Position numbers and translations under genes: made by a program. Shown piece after piece: positions 1 to 8,937 of a stretch of 64,000 nt of DNA (positions within the stretch are counted from its first letter, which is position 1; the number at the start of each line of letters is the position of its first letter). Location of the stretch: NCBI RefSeq assembly GCF_015206995.1, contig NZ_JADEXR010000007.1, forward strand, positions 1-64,000, written 5' to 3'. Below the pieces are notes generated by a model. That model did not search any database. It was not told where the DNA came from and saw nothing but the letters and a program-made list of their open reading frames with translations. This DNA comes from an aff. Roholtiella sp. LEGE 12411. Lineage in GTDB: Bacteria > Cyanobacteriota > Cyanobacteriia > Cyanobacteriales > Nostocaceae.

Positions 1-118
1 GGATGGGGCATTGGGGATGGGGCATTGGGCATTGGGCACTTGTACTGAGCGTATCGCTAAAGCGAAAGCTCCGCTAACGCGTAGCGTCTCGTAGAGAAGT
101 ATTGGGTATTGGGTATGG
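1..118. repeat. heptamer-rich spacer with interspersed repeat copy
   Basis: Positions 1-40 and 100-118 are tandem variants of GGGCATT/GGGGATG, the short tandemly repeated heptamers common in Nostoc spacers. Positions 71-100 hold a copy of an interspersed repeat (core GCGTCTCGTAGAGAAGT) that recurs near 12041, 15731, 29621 and 31351. No coding potential was seen in the first 195 bases, so the second transhydrogenase alpha gene and pntB, often next to pntA, are not within reach. Confidence 0.7.
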
Positions 119-195
119 ATGGATCTCAAGGCTCCTGTGTGTGCCCATCTGCTCCTCTGCCCGTCTGCTCATCCTGCTCCCCTGCTCGCTATTCC

Positions 196-1368
196 CTAAT
201 TAACCGCTGGTTGTTGAGTACTCAAAGCTTGTAGCGCATCCCGCACTCGTTGATTGCGAATTTCACCAGCATGGGTAACGCAAGCCGCATCAACAATATC
301 GTCGGCAAAATTCACCTGCAAAGCTTTATCTTTGATCAGCAGTTGAATCAACGATGTCACGTTCTTGGAATACAGTTGGCTAGCGTGGATTGGCATCGAT
401 GAAGGGAGATTAATGGGCCCAATAATTGTTACGCCATTCCACACAATGTCTTTGCCGGGTTCGGTGCAGGCACAGTTACCACCCTGTTCAGCAGCCAAAT
501 CCACAATCACCGAACCTGGTTTCATTTGTGCCACCATTTCTTCTGTAACGAGCCGTGGTGCTTGTCTACCAGGTACTTGGGCGGTGGTTATTACAACGTC
601 AGAGTTTTTGATATGTTCGGCGACAACTTCTTGGGTGCGCTGTTTACTAGCTTCGGAAATTTCTTTAGCGTAGCCGCCAGCTGCGACGGTTTCTTCTTCT
701 AATTTGACTTCAACAAATTTAGCCCCTAAGCTTTGTACTTCTTCTTTGACGGCGGGACGAATATCGAAGGCTTCTACTACTGCTCCCAAGCGTCTGGCGG
801 TAGCGATCGCTTGCAATCCTGCCACACCAGCACCCATAATAAATACTTTCGCTGGGGCGATCGTCCCTGCGGCTGTAGTCAACATTGGGAAATATTTCGG
901 TAATGCCGCTGCGGCAATCAATACTGCTTTGTAACCTGCCAATGAAGCTTGCGAGGACAAAGCATCCATACTTTGCGCCCTGGTAGTACGGGGAATCATT
1001 TCCATACTTAGGGCTGTGATTTGGCGATTTGCCAGTTGCTGCGCCACTACCGGATTTCCCAAAGGATTGAGGAAGCTGACTAAAACAGATCCTTCTTTGA
1101 GCAAGTCAATTTCTGAGCGCCCATCTTCTCGCTCTTGGGGAGGGCTAACTTTTAGTAAAATATCTGCTTCGCCCCATAATGTGACAGGATCATCAATAAT
1201 CTTGGCTCCTGCTGCTTGATATGCAGCATCGCTAAAAAATGCTCGCTCTCCTGCACCCGTCTCTACCCATACTTCCAAACCTTGTTTTACCAATCGGGCA
1301 ACTATATCAGGAATCAATGCCACACGACGTTCACAAACTTCTATTTCTTTAGCAACTGCTATTCTCAT
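196..1368 (-). CDS. pntA: NAD(P) transhydrogenase subunit alpha, NAD-binding part (PntA-1)
   Basis: Soluble NAD(H)-binding domain I of the proton-translocating transhydrogenase, which passes hydride between NAD(H) and NADP(H) at the cytoplasmic face of the membrane. The 390-residue product starts MRIAVAKE, carries the family signature RTTRAQSMDALSSQA at about 127-141 and the Rossmann motif GAGVAG at 179-184. It has no membrane segments, as expected when the alpha subunit is split into two genes. The start is supported by AGGAGA about 4 nt upstream of ATG. The small membrane alpha-2 gene and pntB are not seen downstream within the window. Family assignment is firm; the symbol follows the usual split-alpha naming. 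Confidence 0.93.
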   Translation of the reverse strand: MRIAVAKEIEVCERRVALIPDIVARLVKQGLEVWVETGAGERAFFSDAAYQAAGAKIIDDPVTLWGEADILLKVSPPQEREDGRSEIDLLKEGSVLVSFLNPLGNPVVAQQLANRQITALSMEMIPRTTRAQSMDALSSQASLAGYKAVLIAAAALPKYFPMLTTAAGTIAPAKVFIMGAGVAGLQAIATARRLGAVVEAFDIRPAVKEEVQSLGAKFVEVKLEEETVAAGGYAKEISEASKQRTQEVVAEHIKNSDVVITTAQVPGRQAPRLVTEEMVAQMKPGSVIVDLAAEQGGNCACTEPGKDIVWNGVTIIGPINLPSSMPIHASQLYSKNVTSLIQLLIKDKALQVNFADDIVDAACVTHAGEIRNQRVRDALQALSTQQPAVN

Positions 1369-2225
1369 GAAATCTCCTGGAGATAAATACCTAATCTCTG
1401 CCTACGCGATTGTCCAGATGAAGGACGTCCCACACCTTTCATAGTGCCTGGGCGGGAACTATCAGCCATGACTTTTACTAATAAATTGAATGAACTTTTC
1501 CTCTCCCACTCTTAACTCTTCAGGCAAGGCCTCACTTTCTTGTAAACTTCTGATGGACACCGAACTTCTAAGCGTCGGCTTCCGGCGATGATCTATCAGA
1601 TTGATCGCAAACCTCAGCTGAGACTTTCCGCTTACCGCTTGCAGATGTCACAGTTTCAGATAGTTGCAAACAGGATTATATATTGCACATCCTAAGTGAT
1701 TCCCAAATTTTGCATCTTTGTCTTCAGCTTCTTTTAGGGATTGGAAAATTTTGGTATACCTTTGTTGATATAGTGCAATATTCATCAAATTTTTTAAGCT
1801 TGATGATTTCCAAACTAAATTTTAATGATTACTACTTTGGTTCAAGCTTATTTTAACAATTTACCTCAATTTAACTGGCGATCGCTGATCGCATGGTTCA
1901 AGTTTTATCACAAAATTATTAAATTTAGATACACTTATACATATTCAGAAACACAATCTAATCTCAATTGTGTTTCTAGCTAGTTCAAATTTGACCGAAC
2001 TGCCAATATAATTAGCACACCGCAAGGATAATGCGGTAAGTAAATATTATATTAGTAATATAAGTTACTAAGTAGTTTATCTTACCTAATCCTCTAAGAC
2101 AAATGGCACTTTTTCTTGTCATTGAGCGTCCCTTGTCAGGGAGTCAGTAGTAAAGTTTAGTTACGAATACTAACGCATAGCTATTTTAGATAACAGATTT
2201 ATATTTTGGTTGAGGAAGCCCCATT
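1369..2225. other. intergenic region, 857 bp
   Basis: This AT-rich spacer separates divergent pntA and the DUF2808 gene. It must hold both promoters, but I could not pick a convincing -35/-10 pair. A small hairpin, TCCCT-TGTC-AGGGA, lies at about 2128-2141, and a run of AT palindromes lies at 2043-2080. No gene-like reading frame was seen. Confidence 0.5.
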
Positions 2226-2738
2226 ATGCGACGTTTACTTTCCGCTTTAGCTGTTACTAGCTGTTTAGTGACTGGATTTCCCGTGATCACCTGGGCGCAA
2301 AGCTTACCTGGATTTACGCTGTTTAGCGGCATCAAAAGCGAAAACCAGCTACCCTTCCGGTTAGATTTTGGTGGACAAACCAATAGCACAGATCGTTACA
2401 TACTAAGAATTCCAGAACAAAAGATGAAGTTGGCAGTGGCTCAATTTGCCATTACCTACCCTAATTATTACAAAGGAAATTTTGATCCCAAAGAAATTGA
2501 GGTACGCGTCAAAGGCAAAAAAGTTCCGCTTTCTGAAGTGAAGTGGGACAAAGAAGCTAAACTTATCAACATTTATCCTCAAGAGCCAGTGCCAGCAGGT
2601 AACAAGGTTGAGTTAGTCTTATCTAACGTGCGAAACCCAGCCTTTGGAGGAGTTTACTATTTTAACTGCCAGATTCTCTCGCCTGGCGATGTGCCACTTT
2701 TACGTTACCTCGGAACCTGGATTATTAGCGTCAGTTAA
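2226..2738 (+). CDS. DUF2808 family secreted protein
   Basis: A 170-residue exported protein of the cyanobacterial DUF2808 family, function unknown. Residues 1-25 form a signal peptide (MRRLL, hydrophobic core, ending TWA before QSLPG). The mature part is rich in beta-prone segments. The LRIPEQKMKLAVAQFAITYP stretch, the KEIEVRVKGKKVPLSEVKWD stretch and the late NVRNPAFGGVYYFNCQ segment are typical of the family. It stands alone between long spacers, so context gives no functional clue. It is probably periplasmic or outer-envelope located. Confidence 0.8.
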   Translation: MRRLLSALAVTSCLVTGFPVITWAQSLPGFTLFSGIKSENQLPFRLDFGGQTNSTDRYILRIPEQKMKLAVAQFAITYPNYYKGNFDPKEIEVRVKGKKVPLSEVKWDKEAKLINIYPQEPVPAGNKVELVLSNVRNPAFGGVYYFNCQILSPGDVPLLRYLGTWIISVS

Positions 2739-2810
2739 GTACAGACGCAATTAATGGCCTCTGTACAAGGGCTAAGGGTACAGACGCAATTAATCACGTC
2801 TGTTATGGGG
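2739..2810. repeat. direct repeat of ACAGACGCAATTAAT with palindromic half
   Basis: GTACAGACGCAATTAAT occurs at 2739-2755 and again at 2778-2794. The second copy continues as ACGTCTGT, making an imperfect palindrome. The same theme (GACGCGATTAATCGCGTC) occurs inside recJ near 39943, so this is a dispersed palindromic repeat. Confidence 0.5.
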
Positions 2811-2881
2811 TATATTTATTTGACCTTTAACTTTGGACTGTTGACTTTTTAAGCTCAATCTCTAATTCTTCACGATTAAAG

Positions 2882-2890
2882 TGATACAAT
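2882..2890 (+). promoter_or_regulatory. possible extended -10 promoter of rpmH operon
   Basis: TGATACAAT reads as an extended -10 (TG-N-TACAAT) 45 nt upstream of the rpmH start. No good -35 box lies 17 bp before it. A TTGACT at 2841-2846 is too far away to pair with it. Placement is by eye only. Confidence 0.35.
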
Positions 2891-2935
2891 AGGAGATTGT
2901 GGCTTTTTATGAAAATCACCTAAGAGGAGAATAGT

Positions 2936-3070
2936 ATGCAGAGAACTTTGGGCGGCACTAACCGTAAAAGAAAAAGAACCTCTGGTTTTCGCGCTCGAAT
3001 GCGGACACCAGACGGGAGAAACGTGATCAACGCTAGGAGAAAGAAGGGACGTCATCGTCTGAGCGTTTAG
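2936..3070 (+). CDS. rpmH: 50S ribosomal protein L34
   Basis: A 44-residue, very basic large-subunit ribosomal protein. The reading frame starts [14 protein letters not shown] and ends GRHRLSV, with the family-typical central [16 protein letters not shown] stretch. It is preceded by a strong ribosome binding site (AGAGGAGA at 2923-2930, 5 nt before ATG). It heads the conserved rpmH-rnpA-yidC-jag cluster, with rnpA starting 25 nt downstream. Length and sequence are normal for the family. Confidence 0.97.
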   Translation: MQRTLGGTNRKRKRTSGFRARMRTPDGRNVINARRKKGRHRLSV

Positions 3071-3095
3071 GGCACTTGAAGCTAAAAGAGCAACT

Positions 3096-3518
3096 GTGGC
3101 TTTGCCCAAAGCAAATCGATTAAAATCTCGAAAAGATTTCCAGGCAGTTTTCCGGGAAGGAACTCGGCGTCATGGCTTTTACTTAACATTGAGAGCCTTA
3201 AAACCGCCATACGTAAAACAACCTTCTTTGGATACTGCCACCAAGACTACACAACCAACAGACTCAACACATCTTGCCAGTACACAAATTGGCATTTCAA
3301 TTAGTACAAAAGTTAGTAAGAGAGCAGTGATCCGCAACCGGATCAAGCGGCAGATCACAGCTGCTTTGCATAATCTACTACCCAAATTATCATCAGGATG
3401 GCGGCTAGTAGTTGTTGTGAAACCCACAGCAGCAGAATCTAAGTGCGTAAGCCCACAATTTCTGCAAGAATTAGAGCAGTTGTTGGCACAAGCCGAGGTG
3501 TTCGATGGGCATTCGTGA
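3096..3518 (+). CDS. rnpA: ribonuclease P protein component
   Basis: Protein subunit of RNase P, which matures tRNA 5' ends together with the rnpB RNA (not in this window). The 140-residue product starts MALPKANRLKSRKDFQAVF. It has the conserved basic RNR signature region, SKRAVIRNRIKRQI, at about 72-85, preceded by GISIS. Translation starts at GTG. The end overlaps the next gene by 14 nt. A segment rich in T, S and Q at about 44-60 is a little longer than in many RnpA proteins, as seen in cyanobacteria. Expected to be cotranscribed with rpmH. Confidence 0.95.
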   Translation: MALPKANRLKSRKDFQAVFREGTRRHGFYLTLRALKPPYVKQPSLDTATKTTQPTDSTHLASTQIGISISTKVSKRAVIRNRIKRQITAALHNLLPKLSSGWRLVVVVKPTAAESKCVSPQFLQELEQLLAQAEVFDGHS

Positions 3519-3894
3519 AGATATTTATTATGAGGGTGGCCCTCACATTGGGGATTTAATTCTAAACCTGCTGATTGGACTAACTGTGGTTGGGATACCG
3601 TTGGCAGTCGGTGCAATTGTCAGGGCATTGTGGCTGCGTTTCCGGATCACAGATCGCCGAATTACTTTGATCGGAGGTTGGAGGGGACGCGATCGCACTG
3701 ACGTAATTTACTCAGAAATTGTCAAAATCGTCAAAGTCCCTCGTGGCCTTGGCTTTTGGGGAGATATGGTGCTAACCCTCAAAAATGGTAGTCGTCTAGA
3801 ATTGCGGGCTATTCCCAACTTTCGTGAAGTCTATGACTACATCAACGAAAAAGTAGCTGCGAAAAATCCCCAATATAGTAGTGCTGCTAATTAA
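3505..3894 (+). CDS. PH domain-containing membrane protein
   Basis: A 129-residue protein with a bacterial PH-like (bPH2/YdbT-type) domain. Two adjacent hydrophobic segments at about 15-45 (LILNLLIGLTVVGIPLAVGA) are followed by FRITDRRITLIGGWRGRDRTDV and IVKIVKVPRGLGFWGDMVLT. The start overlaps rnpA by 14 nt, so the two are translationally coupled. A PH-domain gene between rnpA and yidC is a usual cyanobacterial arrangement. Its function is not established; a link to membrane protein insertion is suggested only by the neighbourhood. Confidence 0.8.
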   Translation: MGIREDIYYEGGPHIGDLILNLLIGLTVVGIPLAVGAIVRALWLRFRITDRRITLIGGWRGRDRTDVIYSEIVKIVKVPRGLGFWGDMVLTLKNGSRLELRAIPNFREVYDYINEKVAAKNPQYSSAAN

Positions 3895-4205
3895 GTGATG
3901 GATAGTAGGGACAGCAGAGGGAGTGGGGGAGTGGAAGAGTGGGGGAGTCGGAGCAAGGGGAAGTTACAGTAAGTCTTTCCCCTGTGCCCCTGTGCATCGC
4001 TCGTTGAGCGCTAGCGCTGAGCGGAGTCGAAGCGTAGTCGAAACACTGCCACTCTGCCTCCTAGCTCTTGACCCTTGACTTTTGACCCTTGACTCAGCAC
4101 TTTGAATGTGCGGCTATCCGTAGCGAAAGATAGTCGCCGACAAACTACGATTTAGATAAATTAGATCTCAGTCAGTTTACAGTACCTCAGGTTGAATTCA
4201 GAATA
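3895..4205. repeat. low-complexity and interspersed repeats between PH gene and yidC
   Basis: The 311 bp hold purine-rich short repeats (GGGGGAGTGG type at 3920-3945). There is a palindrome-rich repeat around GAGCGCTAGCGCTGAGCGGA near 4015-4034 and a GACCCTTGACTTTT tandem at 4070-4095. No gene was seen. yidC may have its own promoter in the final AT-rich 80 bp. Confidence 0.5.
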
Positions 4206-5357
4206 ATGGATTTTGGTATCGGGTTTCTCTCGAACAACGTAATGTTGCCAATCATAGACTTTTTCTATGGCATTGTGCCTAGCTATGGATTGGCGATCGT
4301 TGCCTTAACATTGATAGTCCGCTTCGCGCTCTATCCCCTGAGTGCTGGCTCAATTCGCAATATGCGGCGGATGCGAGTTGTGCAACCTTTGATGCAAAAG
4401 CGGATGGCAGAAATTAAAGAGCGCTATAAGGATGATCCGCAAAAGCAGCAAGAGGAAATGGTCAATGTCCAAAAAGAATTTGGCAACCCATTAGCAGGCT
4501 GTTTTCCATTGCTAGTGCAAATGCCAGTTTTATTAGCACTGTTCGCCACTTTGCGAGGTTCACCTTTTGCTGGGGTTAACTATTCTGTTAATCTACAAAT
4601 CCTTCCCGGTGAACAAATCGAACAAATTCAACCCCAAGCCTTCGCTACTTCTCCTCAAAACATCTATATTGCTGATGGAGAACACGTTAAGGTAACTGCT
4701 ATTCTTCCCAGTGGCAACAAATTAGCGGTGGGAGAACAAACCAAGATACAGTATCAGACTATTGAAGGCAAACCATTTCAGGTACTCTTAGCAGAACATC
4801 CAGAAAATAAGTTGATTCCTGAATGGAAAGTTACCAAAGGTGAAGACAGGATCAAAATCGATGCTGATGGCAATATAGAAGCTTTACAACCAGGAGATGT
4901 TACGATTCAAGGCTCGATTCCTGGACTTGCAGCAGATAAAGGCTTTCTATTCATTGATGCCCTAGGCAGAGTTGGCGCGACTGATCCAGATGGTACAATC
5001 CACTGGGATATCGTCGCTATGATTGTCTTCTTTGGGATCAGCCTCTACGTTAGCCAATTACTTTCTGGGCAAAATTCTAGTGGTGGCAATCCACAGCAAG
5101 ATACAGTTAACAAAATTACCCCAGTTATCTTTTCTGGGATGTTTTTGTTCTTCCCCTTGCCAGCTGGGGTACTGATGTATATGGTAATTGGTAATATTTT
5201 CCAGACGCTGCAAACCTACATTCTCTCCCGCGAACCCTTACCAGAAGAACTGCAAAAAATTGTAGAGACTCAGGAGAAAGAAACAGCAATCGCAGAACAA
5301 AAGGCATTGCCGTTTGAGCCAAAAAGTTCTAAGAAAAAAGCCACAGGGGGATCATGA
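4206..5357 (+). CDS. yidC: membrane protein insertase YidC/Oxa1/Alb3
   Basis: Inserts membrane proteins into the plasma and thylakoid membranes, alone or with SecYEG. The 383-residue product has the Oxa1 core. The first membrane segment contains the conserved Arg39 ([12 protein letters not shown]), and a cytoplasmic basic coiled region follows ([15 protein letters not shown]). Further segments are [20 protein letters not shown], about 265-287, and about 304-340. A polar, beta-rich insertion at about 120-255 between membrane segments is typical of cyanobacterial YidC. The tail is basic ([11 protein letters not shown]). The stop overlaps the jag start by 4 nt. Confidence 0.96.
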   Translation: MDFGIGFLSNNVMLPIIDFFYGIVPSYGLAIVALTLIVRFALYPLSAGSIRNMRRMRVVQPLMQKRMAEIKERYKDDPQKQQEEMVNVQKEFGNPLAGCFPLLVQMPVLLALFATLRGSPFAGVNYSVNLQILPGEQIEQIQPQAFATSPQNIYIADGEHVKVTAILPSGNKLAVGEQTKIQYQTIEGKPFQVLLAEHPENKLIPEWKVTKGEDRIKIDADGNIEALQPGDVTIQGSIPGLAADKGFLFIDALGRVGATDPDGTIHWDIVAMIVFFGISLYVSQLLSGQNSSGGNPQQDTVNKITPVIFSGMFLFFPLPAGVLMYMVIGNIFQTLQTYILSREPLPEELQKIVETQEKETAIAEQKALPFEPKSSKKKATGGS

Positions 5358-5875
5358 GCAACAATCCCATGCAGCGAGGTCAGCAGTGGTTAAAATCGCT
5401 GCTCGAACTCACTGGTATATCTACTGAAATTCAAGGCAATTTAGAAACTGCCCAGTCTCAAGACAGTGATTCCCCAGAACCAGATAACTACTGGTTGACG
5501 ATTGATAAAACAAATTTGACGCCAGAACAAGTCCAAGTTTTAATTGGTGTCGATGGTTCTGTGCTTGATGCAATACAGTATTTAGCTAATTCGGTTTTAA
5601 ATCTGAGCCAACCACAAGAGGAACAAGCCTCTTACACCATTGAATTAAATGGATATCGTGTTAAAAGACAAGCCGAAATTCAGGCCTTAGCCGAAGCAGC
5701 AGCTGACGAAGTACGCTTTTCTGGTCAAGAAGTCGAAATAAAATCCCTCAGTTCGGCTGAACGGCGTCAAGTTCATACCTTCTTGAAAGACTTTGAAGAT
5801 TTGGAAACCTTCAGTCGCGGTAAAGAGCCACATCGTCATCTGGTTGTCCGACCATCTGTAGCGGTTGAATCATGA
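5354..5875 (+). CDS. Jag/KhpB-like KH-R3H RNA-binding protein
   Basis: A 173-residue single-stranded nucleic-acid binding protein of the Jag (SpoIIIJ-associated, KhpB) family. The KH-like middle part reads [20 protein letters not shown], followed by [12 protein letters not shown]. The C-terminal R3H domain holds [13 protein letters not shown] and ends [13 protein letters not shown], where the R-x3-H pattern is visible. It overlaps yidC by 4 nt, so the pair is cotranslated, as in most bacteria. The long N-terminal Jag domain of Firmicutes is absent, as usual in cyanobacteria. Confidence 0.9.
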   Translation: MSNNPMQRGQQWLKSLLELTGISTEIQGNLETAQSQDSDSPEPDNYWLTIDKTNLTPEQVQVLIGVDGSVLDAIQYLANSVLNLSQPQEEQASYTIELNGYRVKRQAEIQALAEAAADEVRFSGQEVEIKSLSSAERRQVHTFLKDFEDLETFSRGKEPHRHLVVRPSVAVES

Positions 5876-5962
5876 AAAGCTAGCCCAGTACTGAATATCT
5901 GCTGTCGCTCAAAGCTAAAATAAAGATATAGTGTCAGCATAATTGCTGATAATCACCATAAA

Positions 5963-5990
5963 TTTTCGTGAGGATGTCTCACAAATCCTA
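5963..5990 (+). repeat. leader hairpin repeat, copy 1 (before DUF177 gene)
   Basis: This 28-nt block contains the hairpin GTGAG-GATGT-CTCAC and ends at the A of the DUF177 start codon. A second copy with 24 of 28 matches lies at 47942-47969. The hairpin sits where the ribosome binding site would be, so it might affect translation of the downstream gene; that is inference. Confidence 0.4.
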
Positions 5991-6496
5991 TGGACGCAAT
6001 TTATATTCCGCAGCTAACTAGAGCATCGGAGCGAACAGAGGAAGTTCAAATTAAGGAGTTTCTACCTGGTCTGGAAACATTGACTCCAGTTCGTGGTCAC
6101 GTCCGCGTGCAGCATCAAGGCAATTACTTGGAAGTATCTGGCCAAGCAGAAACAATTATTACTTGTACCTGTAACCGCTGCTTACAGCAATACAATCAAC
6201 GTTTAGGGATTGATACTAAGGAAGTCATCTGGTTAGATGAAACCGCTAATCAAGCCCAAGACTTGCCCCTAGAGCGGGAAGTAGCTATGGAAGATTTGGT
6301 AGAAACCATATCACCTGATAGTTATTTTTATCCTAGCGAATGGTTGTATGAGCAGATGTGCTTAGCAATGCCTCAGCGCCAACTATGTGCTCGCAATTGT
6401 CCAGGTATCATTAACAATACTGCCGATAGTTCAGAAAATCCAATTGACAATCGTTGGGCCTCTCTAGAAGCACTGAAAAAGCAACTTCCGGGATAG
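5990..6496 (+). CDS. YceD/DUF177 family protein
   Basis: A 168-residue protein of the DUF177 (YceD) family, linked in other bacteria and plastids to 23S rRNA accumulation and usually found beside rpmF. Visible features are the Cys pair TCTCNRCLQQYNQ at about 60-72 and a second Cys group QRQLCARNC at about 130-138, which could bind metal. The C-terminal WASLEALKKQL motif is characteristic. It follows jag by 114 nt and closes the rpmH-yidC cluster. A stable hairpin terminator follows within 45 nt. Confidence 0.85.
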   Translation: MDAIYIPQLTRASERTEEVQIKEFLPGLETLTPVRGHVRVQHQGNYLEVSGQAETIITCTCNRCLQQYNQRLGIDTKEVIWLDETANQAQDLPLEREVAMEDLVETISPDSYFYPSEWLYEQMCLAMPQRQLCARNCPGIINNTADSSENPIDNRWASLEALKKQLPG

Positions 6497-6518
6497 ACAG
6501 GTTACTTTCAGCTTGGTT

Positions 6519-6540
6519 AACGCGCTACTAATAGCGCGTT
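6519..6540 (+). terminator. intrinsic terminator after DUF177 gene
   Basis: Perfect 9-bp stem AACGCGCTA / TAGCGCGTT with tetraloop CTAA, followed by TATTA. It lies 22 nt after the stop codon and fits the end of the rpmH-yidC-DUF177 transcript. Confidence 0.75.
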
Positions 6541-6963
6541 TATTACAAGTAATCAATTATTATATAGCAATGCTATTTTATTTGTAAGAATTGCAACCCG
6601 CATAACCCTGACTTCTTTGAGAAGTCGGGGTTCTTGTTTCTTACGAATTATTCAGGATTGCTATAGCTGTAGGGTACACAGTAAAGTCAGCAAGTGAAAA
6701 CAGTACAGCACTTCCGGCAGCTATGAGGTACATCCTAAAAGCTGAAAGCAATGATAGGAGAGGGGCAAGGAGAAAACTATATTGCATAATAGCCGGAAGC
6801 GCTGTAATACTGATTACTTGTGAGATTTATCCCCAACAAAGGGCTTAACCCGAATTTCTCACCAAGCTTAATTTTGTGCAGTTTCACAAAGAATTGGTAT
6901 TAGCCATAATAATAAACACAAACTGGCAAATAATGTTCTTTATTTATTATGACTATGCTTAAT
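6541..6963. other. intergenic region with two repeat hairpins
   Basis: Between the DUF177 terminator and the end of the NACHT gene. It holds a hairpin at 6606-6630 (CCCTGACTTCT / AGAAGTCGGGG, one G-U pair), a sequence type repeated in many Nostoc-like spacers, and a MITE-like element at 6704-6806 listed separately. No gene was seen. Confidence 0.5.
6704..6806. mobile_element. MITE-like element, TIR TACAGCRCTTCCGGC
   Basis: Terminal inverted repeats TACAGCACTTCCGGC (6704-6718) and GCCGGAAGCGCTGTA (6792-6806) match at 14 of 15 positions and enclose 73 bp without coding capacity. No transposase gene was seen nearby. The size and structure suggest a non-autonomous element. Confidence 0.5.
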
Positions 6964-8928
6964 TTATTCTCGGCTAACTGGCTCCATTTGGGCAAAATGC
7001 TCCAGCAGCATTCGATGAATAAAAATGTAACTACCTCCAACCTTTTGCAAAAATATGTGTTCAGTCGCATATTCAAGAAAGTGGGCATAGTTTCGAGGTA
7101 TGTAATTCTGGCTGTAGAGAATGAGGCGTAAAGTGAAATGTTGTAGACAAGCTTTACCACCCCCAAATACTAGCCCAAAAACTAATCCAAACACTATCCC
7201 CAGTTGCAGCCATGAAGGATGTGGGGGACGTAAAAGTTTTAAACCAATTAATGCTCCAAAAAATCCACCAATTAATCCGCCAATCAATCCCATTAGTATG
7301 GCATTCCTGACTGAGTTCCGTATCCCTTGGTTAGGAATCGTTTTTGTCTCTATTTCTGGGCCTCTCAACCCACCTAATAACCCTAAAATTAGTCCACCAG
7401 TTAGCCCATGTATTAACCCTAATTCTAGACCATCGATGATATTTGGTTGAGGTTCCGTTAGCTTAAAACACACTCCTACCATTAGCCCCACAAATAATCC
7501 ACCTATTAGTCCATTTTTCAGAGATTTTTTGGCTTCTTGCCAAGACCATTTCAAAGTTTCAACTGGTTTTATTTTTGTAATACTCAAAGAACCAGTTAAT
7601 ACAACACTTATTACAACAATATATACCAGATTGATTGATTGTGATTTACTTATTAAATTGCAAACAATGCTGATTAACGCACAAATTATGACTCCAAATA
7701 GAAAAACTCCCAATTGATAAAATATTTTTGGCACTCGATTGGACAACCAAGTAGGCTGTATTCTTTCAATAAGAAAGACTGTTTGAGATTTTTGATACAT
7801 CTGCTGTGCTAACCAAATTAGCCAGCGCCTTGCTTGCACTTTTGAGTATCTTTGCTGAGATTGACGACGCTGAAACATCCGTTCAATATAAGCATCAAAC
7901 AGGTGTTTGCGGCGTTCTTCTTTTGAGCCTGTATTGGGTAAATCTTCGAGTTTCTTACCTTTATAAGCCAGGGTCATGACGCTTAAAGTCAGGGGAGACT
8001 TGGCTAACTCTTGTAGCGTAGTGTCTTCTTGAAGCAATGTTTTTACTGCTTCGAGTTGTTCACCAGCCCGGTCTAAATATTGGTTAACTTGCTGAAATGT
8101 CAAAGATTGGATGCAGATAGCACCTTGCAATTGCAAACGAGTAGACAGAGCTTCATAATCTCGGATACGGCTTGTCACTACAATCTCAATCAGCCCATGT
8201 TCTTGCATGAATTTGTTGATGGCTTGGATGCAGGTTTCCCGACGCTCAATTTTAACCTCATCTAGACCATCTAGTAGTAGTAATAATTGTTGATCTTCAA
8301 TCCAGACTTTACCAAGCGCCTGAAAAATTTGATAAGTACTATGCAATTCTTCAATCAGCCAATCAGCAATTGTTTGCTGTTTATTCCCCCAAGAAGATAA
8401 GTTTAGTACTACTGGAATAGGTTGACTCAAATCTTGTTCGGTACGAGCAATTAATTCTTGTGCCAGCTTTAGGATAGTGATTGTTTTACCCGCTCCGGGT
8501 TCTCCTAAAATTAGTAAGGTTCGCCCTTTTCCCATCTGATTGAAGATATCAGAGACACTTTTACCTTCAAGTAAGGTTTGTCCAGACTCATTAGGAATTT
8601 CTTGGATAACGCTAGACGGGCGCTTTACTGCGTCTAATCGTTCTTCAAGTCCGAGATCAATTAGACCTTTGGTGTACAAAGATTTTTCTAGTACGCCTTT
8701 AATCCAATACTGTTTGACTTTATTAAGTAAAACTTCTCGGAAACGGTACTCCTCTTTTCCTGAAGGAGCTTTTACTTGCCTGTGACTTATTAGTTTAGCT
8801 AAGCTGAAGCTTTCATTTACAGTTAGGTACTGAATTTGGTGCAAGTCGCGTCCAGCCTGTCCGATTTGAGCTTCCCGAATCAAAGCACCATCAATATTCA
8901 AATTTTGAAGGGGCTGTTCTTGATTCAT
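6964..8928 (-). CDS. NACHT NTPase with RHIM-like N-terminal motif and glycine-zipper membrane tail
   Basis: A 654-residue STAND-class NTPase, a bacterial NLR-like protein. From the N-terminus: a motif at 10-33 (core AQIGQAGRD at 20-28) shared with the neighbouring small protein; a linker with YWIKGVLEKSL; a NACHT domain with Walker A GEPGAGKT at 142-149 and Walker B LLLLLDGLDEV at 215-225; a winged-helix-like part; then about 390-610 with several membrane-prone segments, four of them Gly-zipper runs such as GLIGGLFVGLMVG and LIGGLIGGFFGALIG. It ends FIHRMLLEHFAQM, like other cyanobacterial NACHT-membrane proteins. It follows the small gene by 9 bp, so the two form an operon. Role inferred: oligomerising sensor in a defence or programmed-death system, with the membrane tail possibly an effector or anchor. 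Confidence 0.88.
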   Translation of the reverse strand: MNQEQPLQNLNIDGALIREAQIGQAGRDLHQIQYLTVNESFSLAKLISHRQVKAPSGKEEYRFREVLLNKVKQYWIKGVLEKSLYTKGLIDLGLEERLDAVKRPSSVIQEIPNESGQTLLEGKSVSDIFNQMGKGRTLLILGEPGAGKTITILKLAQELIARTEQDLSQPIPVVLNLSSWGNKQQTIADWLIEELHSTYQIFQALGKVWIEDQQLLLLLDGLDEVKIERRETCIQAINKFMQEHGLIEIVVTSRIRDYEALSTRLQLQGAICIQSLTFQQVNQYLDRAGEQLEAVKTLLQEDTTLQELAKSPLTLSVMTLAYKGKKLEDLPNTGSKEERRKHLFDAYIERMFQRRQSQQRYSKVQARRWLIWLAQQMYQKSQTVFLIERIQPTWLSNRVPKIFYQLGVFLFGVIICALISIVCNLISKSQSINLVYIVVISVVLTGSLSITKIKPVETLKWSWQEAKKSLKNGLIGGLFVGLMVGVCFKLTEPQPNIIDGLELGLIHGLTGGLILGLLGGLRGPEIETKTIPNQGIRNSVRNAILMGLIGGLIGGFFGALIGLKLLRPPHPSWLQLGIVFGLVFGLVFGGGKACLQHFTLRLILYSQNYIPRNYAHFLEYATEHIFLQKVGGSYIFIHRMLLEHFAQMEPVSRE

Positions 8929-8937
8929 AATCTTTTT

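Noticed and set aside
3179-3616. 145-codon open frame antisense to rnpA and the PH gene
   Set aside because: Overlaps two well-supported genes on the opposite strand; no recognisable motif.
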